A DNA stretch of 64,000 nucleotides from Dromiciops gliroides. Taxonomy: Eukaryota > Chordata > Mammalia > Microbiotheria > Microbiotheriidae. The notes under the pieces were generated by a model. The model worked only from the letters and a program-made list of their open reading frames with translations, did no database searches and was not told the origin of the DNA. The stretch lies in assembly GCF_019393635.1 (NCBI RefSeq), contig NC_057864.1, forward strand, positions 446,914,822-446,978,821. Direction: 5' to 3'. Position 1 is the stretch's first letter. Every line of letters begins with the position of its first letter. Made by a program: the position numbers and the translations under genes. Positions 1 through 12,929 of the stretch are shown piece by piece.

Positions 1-657
1 CACTTTTCACACAAGGAGAATCAGATATAATAGCTGAGGTTGGCTGGATGCTAATGAGAAAAAGTTCATATAGTATTTTCATTTTCAAAAATTCTACAAA
101 AGCCACAGAATAATTATAGTGAGGCTCTTCCTCCTACTTTCCCAATTTAATACATATTTATATATGTGAAGATATTTAGCTAAGTCAGGACAAGTCTCCA
201 TCATCTATTTCCTACCTGAACTTGTCTTTTCTTAATAGCTACCATTTTATTGCTAAAGGGATACAGTGATTGTAATTGTAGGTATTACATCATACTGACA
301 AGTAAGAAGCATCACAGAAAAAAATTCTGCCCTGAAGAAGGGCCTTCCCTGGACAAGATCTTTCTTCAGGTACTGTGGAGGAATGAGGAATGTTAAATTA
401 CACTAGTATGCTCACTAGGGAATTGCCTCGACTACACCAATGATGCCCTACAGTGAATGGATGTAATGTTCTCCCACATCATGCTCTACAAAGAAGGCTC
501 TGTTCTCCATAAGGGGGCTGTGATCTTGGGCACATCCTTTCTCATGAGTTTCACTCATGTAAAATGAGTGATTCAACCAGAGGGTCTCCTCGGTTCCTTC
601 GAGCTCTAAAATTCTGAGGCAATTGAACTGTGAGCCTAATGAGAATTCTGTCTGAAG

Positions 658-658
658 G

Positions 659-697
<39 letters not shown>
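658..697. repeat. (GT)n microsatellite
   Basis: About 19 perfect GT units in the GDAP2 3' intron. Confidence 0.95.
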
Positions 698-698
<1 letters not shown>

Positions 699-1429
699 AC
701 TGTAATTGCATTGTAATAACTAATGGGATAGTCAGGCTACAATTGTAGGAACAGAAACCAGCCTCTGAAGAGTGATGAAGTCAGAGACATCACAGACTTC
801 TGTGGCAGCAAAGAGGATTCATCACCTGGCAATTTGGTCACTGAGAATGAAAATGGACTATTGCAGGGGTTAACATCTCCTTAGCATTTAAGGAATTAAT
901 GCTCTGCTAGAACAAAGACTATGGTCCAGTGAGACTATAATGGTTATAGACAGAAATCAGTCAAAAATGAGATGGAGATCTCTCATTTCTGACTGGAATT
1001 CTTGGGCAACTCTATGCTCATATGGTAGCATATGACAAAATTGGGGGAAGGGTCAGAAAGGATGAAGAAGAAGCTATAATTAGTAGTCAGTGACTGGTCC
1101 TAAAATTCCAAATTAGTTTTATCCCTTTACTACCGACTTCAGATCATTTAAGAGGGATTTCCTATATTGGGAACAGGATTTGGGGGTTGACCTCAAATCT
1201 TTTAGACTTCAAAAATGAATACTGCCAATGAATCTGGTATTCAACCTTTCTTGATTCTGAGGACCTCTAACATAACAAAATAAGACATTCCTATTTTTAT
1301 CCCAGATCAAATGATATGCTTTCCCTTGGGACTCCCAGAATGCTTTGTAAATGTTTTTGATGACCTTTCACACTCTGGTGTATAATTATATACATATTAT
1401 TTTCCTCCACCATACTATAAACTTTTTTT

Positions 1430-1565
1430 TTTTGGTTTTGTTTTTTTGCAGGGCAATGGGGGTTAAGTGACTTGCCCAGGGTCACACAGCTAGTGTCAAG
1501 TGTCTGAGACCGGATTTGAACTCAGGTACTCCTGAGTTTATCCACTGTGCCACCTAGCTGCCCCC
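1430..1565 (-). mobile_element. tRNA-derived CORE-SINE, marsupial WSINE1/MIR-like (antisense)
   Basis: Reverse complement of the recurrent SINE: poly-T, gcagggcaatgggggttaag, then ending cacctagctgcccc. Slightly truncated in the middle. Confidence 0.85.
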
Positions 1566-1582
1566 AACACTATAAAATATTT

Positions 1583-2335
1583 TAAGGGCAGGGACCACAT
1601 ATAATTCACCTTTGTATTACCCTTAGTACCTAGCAGAGCTCCTTGTGAATGGTAAGTACTCAATAAATGTTTGTTGAACTGGATTCTTATTTATTGCAAT
1701 TATATAATTTAATGTAATTAATGTAATATAATTTTTAAACCTAACTTTAAAACCACTGGTTTGAAATCAGCTATGCATACTTGTAGCTATTAATTTTAAC
1801 AATGGATTTAGTTCCATGGAATTCAACATAGGAATTTTATCTTTTCTGCAACTTTTATAGGCCGTCATCATCTCCCAAGAGCCTACTGGTGTGCCTCCTT
1901 GATGGAAGGCTCTTCCCAGTCTATTCCACCCTCCATTCTGCTTTCAAAATGATCTCCCTAAGTGAAAGTCTGTTACCCTCCTATTACTCCAGGATCAATT
2001 ATAAAATCCTCTGGCCTTCAAAGCCATATATCCACTTTTCCAGTCTTCTTATACCCTTCATTAACTTTTCCCCATCCCACCCCACCCCACCAAGCTTCAG
2101 TCCAAAGACACTGGCTTCCTTGCTATTCTTCAAACAAGACATTTCATCTCCCCACTCTGGGCATTCTCATTGTCCTCTATGCCTTCCTAACTCATTCTGC
2201 ACCAAGCTTGTGTGTACATACATGTCGTCTTTTCCATTAGATGGTGAGCACCCTCAGAGCGGAACCTCTTTAACCCTCCTTTGAATCCCCAGCACTTAGC
2301 ACAGTGGTTAGCCACTTTGAAGGCCCTTAATACTG
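1583..2335 (+). mobile_element. L2-type LINE 3' ends
   Basis: 1583-1690 has 'gggcagggacc...ctcaataaatgtttgttg', the classical L2/CR1-type 3' end. 1865-2335 is a longer C-rich L2 segment ending with the gagcaccctcagag / cccagcacttagcacag block. Confidence 0.6.
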
Positions 2336-2589
2336 ACGCTCCCCTAATATGACCAACAACAGGCCCTGTTCACTCTTACAAAAAAATCCTCCATGAAAAG
2401 ATGTCTGTTAATAAATCATAATACAAAAGAAATAAGTTATTTCAGTTACATTAAAAAAAAAGCTTCAGCAGAAATAAAAGGAATACAGCCAGAAGAAATA
2501 CAGAAGAAAAAATATAAAATAGGCATTAAACAGTTCTGATTAAAGACAGAAATAGACATAGATCTATAAGATTAAGAGCCATTCCCCAA

Positions 2590-3000
2590 GAGCTAAGTAG
2601 CCAAAGGATATATACAGGCAGTTTTCAAAAGAAGAAACAATCAACAATCATCTGAAAGTGTTCTAAATGGCTAATGATCATAGAAATATAAATTAAAATA
2701 ACTGGACTACCTGACATGCAAAAAATGGGCAAATATTGTAAAAGATGGAAAAATTCAATGTTGGCAGGGTTATGGGAAAATAGGCAGGCCAATTCATTGC
2801 TCGTGCAGCGAGAAATTTTTCTATTTTGGATGGCAACATATAAAACAAAAATTATTTTATCCTTTTGGCCCAGTGGTCCCAATATTAGGTTTATGGCCCA
2901 ATGTAGTTATGGGAAGGGGGAAGGAGAAGAAACTATTCATACAAAAATGCAAAACGTTGTTAACAAATCATGTGCTCAAATAGTTGGGGAACAGATGAAA
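2590..3000 (+). mobile_element. L1 ORF2 3' fragment (sense, decayed)
   Basis: It resembles the C-terminal ORF2 part of the better preserved L1 at 39230-39560 in this window: the order 'gcaaatattg..gatgg..aatgttggcaggg' and '..atggcaac' recurs. Confidence 0.6.
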
Positions 3001-3589
3001 AAATTTTAGAATTCTAGTATAAGAAATATTATTTTGTAATGAAAGATGAATATGAAGAATTCAGAGGAATACAGGAAAACATACTTGAGGAAAGAAGATT
3101 CAAAGAACAACATATATGCCATGTAAATGAAATGAAAACAACATTGATCAGCAACAAAATTCGGGTTAAAGGCCATGTACAATGATGCTACTATCTTATT
3201 AAAGTTAAAGCCTTCCATTCTTTAAAAAAAACCAAAACAGTAAAGCACAAAAGTATAGGTTTACATGTAATAAAAAAAGGCACACACACTCCTGAGTTTT
3301 GCTTAATGGTTTTGGGGAAGTATACTTTATGGCTTGTGATGCCTGTTAAAATAAAATTTATCAATTAAGAAAAAAGAAATATATTTGGAAGGGCCTCCTT
3401 CTGGAAAAGAACCTTCTTAGGAGGCATCAATTCTGTTCTATAAATAGCCCATGTACCCTAATAATGTCCTATAATGAAGAAAAAAGGCATTTACTGCATT
3501 TATTATGCATAAAGCACAGGTGCTGAGCTGGGGATATAAATAGAAAAAGTACATAGTGTTCTTCTCAGCTAATCTATGCAATAGTTAAA

Positions 3590-4050
3590 ATGGCATTTAA
3601 AGGTCTTCACACCTTGGCTCCTTCCTACTTATCCATCTGCTTACAATCTAATGCCCTCCAAGCAAGCCACAATCCTGCTGTCCTGGAACATTGGCAGCTC
3701 CTGGTCTCCCATACATACTTGTGTCTCTGCCCTGGCTGTTACCCAGAAGGCTTCACTCACACCTCTGACTCTTAAGCCTCCCTGGCTTACTAAATTGTTC
3801 AAGTACTACTTCCTTGACCTTCCTTTTTCACTTCTCCCACTATTAATGCCTTCCTCTTAATGGGTGTCTTCCATTTAGTCTGTATTTATTGTGTATATTC
3901 TAATTTATAAATGTTGTCTCCCTCGTTAGAATGTAACTGATTCACTGATTCAGGGTCTTCTATTAACTGACTGTGTGGTCTTAGGTAAGTCACTGATAGC
4001 CTCTCTGGGCCTTAAGCTGCCTATTCATGTAGAAAATGAGGAACCTGAAT
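3590..4050 (+). mobile_element. L2 3' segment followed by MIR fragment
   Basis: 3590-3930 is L2-like ('ttaaaggtcttcacaccttggctcc', then 'ctccctcgttagaatgtaa'). 3940-4050 shows MIR core words (actgtgtggtcttaggtaagtc). It abuts GDAP2 coding exon 12. Confidence 0.55.
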
Positions 4051-4090
4051 TCCAATTTTACAAGGATAAAAGGTATCCCTAACTTCTTAC

Positions 4091-4234
4091 CCTGGCATCA
4101 TATTCAAGAACAAAAGGTGGAAAATCAATCTGTTCTGGAGATATGGCAGCAAATAGCTGGTGGAGGCTGTCCACATGGTGGATCTTGTCCTTTAGTCCTG
4201 AGACAGAAAAGGTGGTGAAAAACCATGTTGATAC
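4091..4234 (-). CDS. GDAP2: GDAP2 coding exon 12 (end of CRAL-TRIO domain)
   Basis: Acceptor caaatag. Translation [20 protein letters not shown], then [20 protein letters not shown] and FVLEYDAR; donor gtaaga at 4090. This exon is 144 nt, phase 0. The human protein continues for about 15 more codons in a further exon; no matching segment was found in 1-4090. Confidence 0.96.
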
Positions 4235-7200
4235 CTATTTGATAGGAAAGAAAAAAAATTAAGTTAGTATCTGCTTTTTTAAAAGAGCATCAGATAAAAT
4301 CAATCATAACCAAGATGAAAATTCTAAAAAGACAAAAACAGCCCTGTTTTAAAAATTGTACCTAGGTAGGTATGGGTTTGGGGTTTTTTAAAAGACCCCT
4401 GAAATTGAGGGTATTAGAACTGAGCCAAAAAGTGGTAACCAAAATTAGCCAGTTAACAAGCATTTATCAAGCACTTACTACATAGCAGGATCTGTGATAA
4501 ACACTGGGGATACAAAGAAAGGCAACATGGTCCTGCTCTCAAGGATCTCACATTTTGATGGAGGAAACATGCAAATATCTACGTACATACAAGATATATA
4601 CAAAGTAAATGGAAGGATGGACTGGGAAGGCCTTCTCTAAAAGGGGATTTGAAATGACTCTTGAAGGAGTCAAGGGAAACTAGGAATTGAGGATGAGGAG
4701 GAATAAAGCAGGAGAATATTCAAGGCACTAGGTAGGGGGTAGAGAAAATACAGTCAAGAGACTGAGTCCCACTTTTGGATGTAATCAATAGTATCTCTGA
4801 TCTACTATGTGACCCTAAGCAAAAAGCACTTTACCTGTGGGGGTTATCAGCTACCCCCATTTGGCAAATGGATAGAATGCATCTTTTATTTTTAAACACT
4901 CTTTAAAATTTTGGGTGTGTAGTTGTTCTTTGCATTTACAATATTGTAGTAGCTACTATAACTATTTTAGCATATGAAGACTTTTTTTTTTTGATGACAC
5001 TAAAATACTGCTGGTGAAGCTATGAAATGATACAACTCTTTTGGAATTATGCAAATAAAGTGACTGAAATGTCCATACCCTTTGAATTAGAGACTCTGTC
5101 TCTATCATTCGATAACATCCCCAATAATGACTATTGTCATTCTGGGGTCATTTTTGACATTTTACAGGGTGTGAGGTGAAACCTCAAGTTTGTTTGTTTG
5201 GATTTGCATTTCTCTTATTATTAGTGACTTGGAGCATGTTTTCTACTTTATCAAAGTGCTATCAAATTTTACTGTTTTTGAATCTCCCTTGTCTAGTCTG
5301 TTCTATTGATCTATTTTTTAAACGAATACCAAATGGTTGTGAAGATTGCTGCTTATAATATAGTTTGAAGTCAGGAAGTGCTATTCCCCCCCTTTCCCTG
5401 TTTCTTTTCTTTTTAAAATATATTTTTAGTTATTTTGTTAAATATTTCCCAATTACATTTTTAAAAAGATTTTAACATTAATTTTAAAAAATTATGAGTT
5501 CCAAATTTTCTCCCTCACCTACCCCTTGAGAAGGCAAGCAATATGATACTGATTATACATGTGAAGTCACACAAAACATTATGTCCATATTAGCCATATT
5601 GCAAAAGAAAGCACCCATACACACACACACACACACACAAATAAATAAAGAACGTGAAGGAAAAAAGTATGCTTCAATGAAATTAGAAGTTCATCAATTC
5701 TTTCTTTGGAGGTGGAGAGCATTTTTTTTATCATGGGTCTTTTGGAATTGTCTTGGATCCTCATCTTCATCAGAGAAGTTGTTTTTCACAGCTGATCATT
5801 ACAACAATATTGCTGTTACTGTGTACTAGGTTCTCCACACTTCACTTTTCATAAGTTCATTTAAGACTTCTCAAGTTATTTTGAAACCATCCTGCTTGTG
5901 ATTCCTTAAAGCTTAGTAGTATTCCATCACAATCATATACCAAAACTTGTTCAGTCATTCCCTAATTGATGGGCAGCCCCTCAATTTCAATTCTTTGTCA
6001 TTATAAAAGAAACTGCTATAAATATTTTTGTACAGAGAGGTTCTTTTCCTCTTCCTTTGATCTCTTTGGTATACAGACCTAGTAGTGGTATTGCTGGGTC
6101 AAAGTATGCATAGTTTTATAGTCTTTGGGGCATAGTTCCAAATTGTTCTCCAGAATGGCTAAAGCAGTTTACAACTACACGAAAAGTGCATTAGTGTCCC
6201 TATTTTTCCATATCCCCTCCAACATTTGTCATTTTCCCTTTTTGTCATGTTAGTCAATCTGTTAGGTGTGAGGTGGTACCTCAGAGCTGTTTTAATTTAC
6301 ATTTCTCTAATCAATAATGACTTAGAGCATTTTTTTTGTGTGACTGTTTGATTTCTTCTTCTGAAAATTGCTTGTCCATATCCTATGACCATTATCAATT
6401 GAGAAATGGCTCTTATTTTTATAAATGTGGCTCAGTTCCCTATATATTTGAGAAATGAGGCCTTTATCAGAGAAACCTGCTTTAAACCGCCCCCCCCCTT
6501 CCTGCTTTCCATCTAATTTAGGCTACATTAGTTTCATTTGTGCAAAATCTTTTAAATTCACATAAACACAATTATACATTTTCCTGCCCTTAATCCTTCT
6601 CTATCTCTTAATGATCAGAACTCTTCCCTTATCCATAGATCTGATGGGTACATTTTTCCATGCTTCTCTCATTTTCTTATGATATTGACCTTTATGTCTA
6701 AATCATGTACCCATTTTGACTTTATCTTGGTATACAGTGTGAGATGTTGATCTATTCCTAGTTTCTGCCAAACAGCTTTCCAGTTTTTTTCAGCAGTTTT
6801 TGTTAGATGGTTTATTCCTGGCATGGAAATATGTTCCCCTAAATGCTGTGGAAACAAAGAAAAGCAAAAAACAGGCCCTGTCCTCATGAGGCATATATTC
6901 TAAACACATATTCTACAGCATATAAAGATCTAGTGCCTGCATGAAAATGATCTGGGGATCTTAGTTGGCAGCAATTTCAATGTAAGCACCAGTGTAAGAT
7001 GGTATTTGATTATACTCAGTTTTGCTGGATATGTGATTCTTGGTTGTAATCCCAATTCCTTTGCCATCTGGAATACCAAATTCCATGCCCTCCCATCCTT
7101 TAATGTAGAAGCTGCTACATCTTATACTATCCTGACTGGGGCTCCACAATACTTGAATTCTTTCTTTTTGGCAGCTTGTAATATTTTCTCATTGACCTGG

Positions 7201-10200
7201 GAGCCCTGGAATTGGCTGTAATATTCCTGGGAGTTTTCCTTTTGGGATCTCTTTCTGGAGGTGATTGGTGGATTCTTTCAATTTCTATTTTGCCTTTTGC
7301 TTCTAGAATATCAGGGCAATTTTCCCTGACAGTTTCTTGGAAGATGATGTCTAAGCTCTTTCCTTGATCATGGTTTCCAGGTAGATCAATAATTTTTCAA
7401 ATTAGCTCTCCTGGATCTATTTTCCAGGTCAACAGGTTTTCCAAGAAGATTATTTCATATTGCCCTCTATTTTTCTGTTCATTTGGATTTGCTTTATTGT
7501 GTCTTGGTTTCTCATAAAGTTACTAGCCTCCATTTGTTCAATCCTAATTCTCAGGCAATTATTTTCATCAGAGAGCTTTTTTAATCTCCTTTTCCATTTG
7601 GCTTTTCAAGCTGTTGACTTTTTTCTCATGTATTTCCTGCATCACCCTCATTTCTCTTTCCATTTTTTCTTCTACCTCTCTAACTTTATCTTCAAAGTCC
7701 TTTTTGAGTGCCTCTATGGCCTGAGACCAATTCATATTTTTCTTGGAAGCTTTAGATATAGGGGCTCTGAAATTGACATCTTTCTCTGAGGGTGCACATC
7801 AATCTTCCTTGTCACTAAAGAAACCTTTCTCTGTTGGCTCATCTTACCTTTCTTTTACTAGACTTTTAGCTCCTTAAAGTGGGGCACTGTTTCCAGGCTG
7901 CAGTATCGCAAGCTTCAGAAGTCCTAGGTGGTATGATTTAAAGAGGATCAGGTTTTTCACTTGCCTGCCTGGCCTGTTCCCTGGTCCGTTAATGACCCCA
8001 GACCAACTTGCTAATCAACCAGCTTTGTGTGCTGTGGTTGTCAGCTCTGATGAGTCTGTGCCCCTCCCCCACCTGGGCCACTGCTACTCAAGCCTACCTC
8101 CTGGTTCCCAGCAGGGGTGAAAAACCCAAGTTCTGCCTTAGCACCAGCATAGACCCCTGTAATCTCCCCCCTGCCAAGGGCTCAGCCCTCTGACCAGACT
8201 GTGAGCTTAATTCCAGATGACACTGGTGTTTCAGCTGATTCAGAGGCTCTGGGTGTCTCCTTCTCTGGTGAGGCCTTCCTGGGACTGGATGTGTGTCAGG
8301 GTGACTGTGGGGTTGAGCTCCACTCCTGTTGCCACATAGCAGCTTCTTCCTTCCGACCTCCCAAGCCACCTTTGGTTGGAAAATGATCTCAGCACATTCT
8401 TCTGTGGATTTTGCTGCTCCAGGAATTGTACTATGGCATTTTGTGGATGTTTTTTGGAGTGACTTTCATGAGTTTGAGAGCTCACTGCCTTTCCTCCTAA
8501 GATGGTACTTGATAAAGGCTCATGTGATCTTGGGCTGCATGGCATAGCTCCATGAAAAAGGCAGTGACAGTCCCCATTATACTCTTCCTAGTTAGACCAC
8601 CTTTGGAGGCCCGTACTCCATTCTGGATGTAGGAAGGACAATGATATTCTGGAGAAGGTCCAGAAGAGGATAACTTCCCTATCATGGTTGGTGCTGGTCT
8701 TCTCACTTTTCTACTACACCTTATCCCCCTCTTACTTCTTGCTCTGAGAACAGTGATGAAATCAGGACCCCTATTGCTTCTGGAATGGCACGTCAACAGC
8801 AGCCACATGACATTACTCACCACTCCTATGACATCTTCTAGAAGCACTTCCTCTATAAGCTCCCTGAGGACAGAAGTGTTTCACCTTTTGAATCTGACCC
8901 AGAGCACTTAGGCCCATAATAAGTGCTTCATAGATATTCACTCAGGCAAGAATGGGAAATTGTGTTAAAATGAGAATTTCTGTTAACAGGGGGACAAAAC
9001 ATTATCCTGCAAGGAGCGCTAGACTATTTAGGAATTCTTAGACTTAAACCCAACCACAACCCTCACTGTGTTAACATGAGAAAGGAACTTGAGCTCACTG
9101 CACATCAGTTTCCTCATCTGAAAAATGGGCTTCCAAGGGTTGTTCTAAAGTTCAAACTGAGAGAATGTGTGAAGTGTTCTGCAAACCTTAAAAGCACAAT
9201 TATCAATGTGGATTATTAAGTCTTCGAGAACATCTTTCATGAATTACCACCTTATAAAGAATAAAAATGACAAAAAACGACTAACACAAAATCTAATGAA
9301 CATAATCCACTCTTACATTAGTAAGTCAAAGTGAGATTCAGGATATCTATCTTTTCTTTAATCAGTCCTGTCGTCAGTACAGGATGCTCCCAGGGAGGAA
9401 CTCTTCTATTCATGCAGATTGGCATCTTCTCTGCTACTTTTAATCTCAAAGAGTCTTGGGGGGTTGAGGTAGGAGGGCGGGGATTAAGAAGGACCAGAAA
9501 GGGACCCGGTGGAATTTTTTCTCCCTCTCCTCTAACTGTTCTTTTGTCATTTGAACTTTTTGATTATTTGCGCTTCGGTGTTAGGGAATTCATTTTTCAA
9601 TTGTGTTTTTGTAAGGGTTAAGTTAAAATCAATTTACAATTCAAAGGCCCATATCAATTAGCTCTTCCTTTGGCCCACTATTCTCCAATATTTTAATTTA
9701 TGATTTGGATGAAGTCATGAAAGGCATGTTTGTTAAATATGAAGATGACACAAAACCGACCAGGATAGCTACTATGATTGATGGCAAAAGCAGGATTCAA
9801 AATTATGTTAATAAGTTGGATTGCTGGCCCCAAATCGATGAGATGAAATTTACTGGCACAAATACATAGTCCTGAATTTTGTTTTAAATAAATTAACTGC
9901 ACAAATAAAGGAAGGGGGAATTCTTGGGAAAAAGAACCAGAGGTTTTAGTTGACCAGAAGCATAATAAGTGAATAGTATGATGGTGCTATTGATAAAGGT
10001 AATATAAGTATAGTGTTCAGATAATAGTAACTAACATTCTAACTGTACTCTGAATTGGTCAGATTACAACTGCTTTGTGCAATTAGGTGTCACTTCTTTA
10101 AAGGAAACAGTAAAAATATGGAATGTTAAGGATCATATAATTTTTTATGATCTCTATGTTTACCTGTGTCAAAAACAGGCTGATTAATTCTTTTGCCAAG

Positions 10201-12878
10201 GAAACCCATGAAACAAACAAAATATAGAATGACAAGAAATACTTCATAGGACACTTGACTATCTCTTATGAAATTTATATTTTAACAGACAAGATACTGT
10301 TACTAAATCAGCTATCTATGTATAGTCCTATCACTGATTTGGTAGAGAAAGCATAAACATCAATACCAAATTGTAAGAATAAAATAAGAAGTTGAGGCAC
10401 AAGTTAAATGAAGTATTAATAGTGAAAACTGAAAAATGGATAAAAGAGCAGATACTGATTCAAACTACTACCTCTTACCAAAGAATCAAACATCCCTATG
10501 CTGAGACCAAAAAAGCCTAGAAGCTGCCTTAGCTAGAAAACACTTTATCTCCTTACCAGATGGAGGGATATGACAGCCAAGGGGCAATACCAGTTTAGCA
10601 TATAAATCTGTTTATAAAATCTTAAGAATGGTTGAAGATTTTACAGTACTGCTTTATAAAATAATGAGAAACAGCAGAGTTAACAAGTTTATGAAAAGCA
10701 GAATGACAAACCCAATTAATCCAGATTATCCCAAGCAGACTTAAAGGTTGAAACTGGAAGGCTAATGAACAAATGAAAAATAAAAAATATTTTTCAAGAC
10801 TTCTGTAACAAAATCTCTTCACCACACACAAATTTGGCCTCTAACATTGAAGTTCTCTATATAAGTAGTATAAATGGAACTAAAGAAAATAAGAATGGAG
10901 AAAAGTAATTAAATCAAGTATACATAGAAATAGTCTGTATTAATTCTAAGCTTCCTCATCTGTGAGGGGGTTAGGCTGGGCTTTTTTTGGTCACAGATCC
11001 CTTTAGCAGCTTGGTGAAGCCTATGAAGCCTTGAGAATGTTTTAAAATTAAATACGTAGGATTACATACTGAAATCCAGTTAACAAAAAAAAATTTTTTT
11101 TACAAGTTCATGGACAGGGGAAGCTAGGTGGTGCAGTAGATAAAGCACCAGCCTTGAATTCAGGAAGACCTGAGTTCAAATCCAACCTCAGACACTTGAC
11201 ACTTACTAGCTGTGTGACCCTGGGCAAGTCACTTAACCCTCACTGCCCCTCAAAACCCCCCTCCAAAAAAAACACAAACCAAAAAAACCCCAAAACCAAA
11301 CCAAACAAACAAACAAAAAAAAACCCACAAATGAATAGACATCAGGTTATGAATCCCTGGCCCATTCAGCCTCTAAGATTACTTTCAGCTCTAAATCTAT
11401 TATATAAGACATCTAAAAGAGAGAGAACCAAAAACTTGGAAAAACAAATTTTGAAAGGGATGACTAGGAAAATATTAATAATCACTAACTCACATACCTA
11501 TTTTTCTAACACGGCAAAATTTTATAAGGATAATCTTTACATCTCTGAAGAGCACCCTTGAAAGTGAAGGTTTACAAAACCTTACAGGAAGTCTTTTGCA
11601 AATCATACAACTGCAAACCACATCTTCATGGTCACACAACTGACTGAAAAGAGGAGAGAATACAAGACTCCTCCATGTTATCTGCTGAGTATTTTTAAAA
11701 AGCATCTGAATAGGTAGATCAAAATTCCACTTTAAGGGTTCTCCTCCAACAAAGTATTTGCTGTGCATGTCAAAATCACACAAGATTCCTTAAAAGATGA
11801 AAAGGATAATTTTGTTTGATGGTCCTTATTGATGATGCCATTAATATCAAGTAAGGTATAAAACAGGGAAGGAAAAGACTGAAAAAGCCATTTATTCTCC
11901 TCATGGAAGATGTTTGGTGCAAAGTCCAGAATGAAGGGGGATACCCTAGAGATGGGGGCGGGGGTTCTTCTGAGTGCTCATGTTTATGCCTGACATAGTG
12001 CTCACTGTGTCAAGTCCTACACCACTACAGTCTTCTAAATAAGAGCCAGAATTAGAGAAAAAAAAATTACAAGTCTGACTACAATAAATATTTCTGAAGT
12101 CCAGGGTCAGATGTCCAAAAGTATAGGTGATTATTCCAGTTTAAAGGATTAAAGAAATCTAATAGCTAACATTTATAGAACTTTTAGATTTACAAAGCAC
12201 TTACCATACGTTATGTCATTTAATTCTAATTACCTTGTGAGACAGAGAATATTATCTCCATTTTACAAATAAGAAACCTGAGGCTCAGAGAGATTAATGA
12301 TTTGATATTTCCTGATTACCTCTCCCCTCTATTTTATTTAACTACTCTGTATAATATATTATTCTGTTATTAATAACATACTGCCATATTTTATAGATAT
12401 ATTAATACACCATTCTATATAACACACACAGTAACAATGAGATATTGATAGCATTATTACATACTACAATATTATATAACATATACAATATATACACAAT
12501 ATATTATACAAAGTAGTTAAACAAAATATAATTAGGGAGAGAGGATATTACTTGTTGAGGGGAGGTAAATGAAAACATTAATCTCTCTGAGTCTGAGATT
12601 TCTTATCTGTAAATAAAATATAAATATACATACACTTTATAGACACATATATACATACATATAAAGTAGTTTTTAAAAATGTAATTTGGGAGAGAAAATG
12701 CTTCTTTCTAAATATGTATGTATGTATATGTGCATGCATGTTTGTGTGTAGATATGCATGTATACTTTGTGTGTATGTGTATATATATGTGTGTATATAT
12801 GTATATATACACACACACAATTTTTTTTGTACCAGTACAAAAATACAAATGCATAGGTGTAGACACACGTGCGCGCGT

Positions 12879-12929
<51 letters not shown>

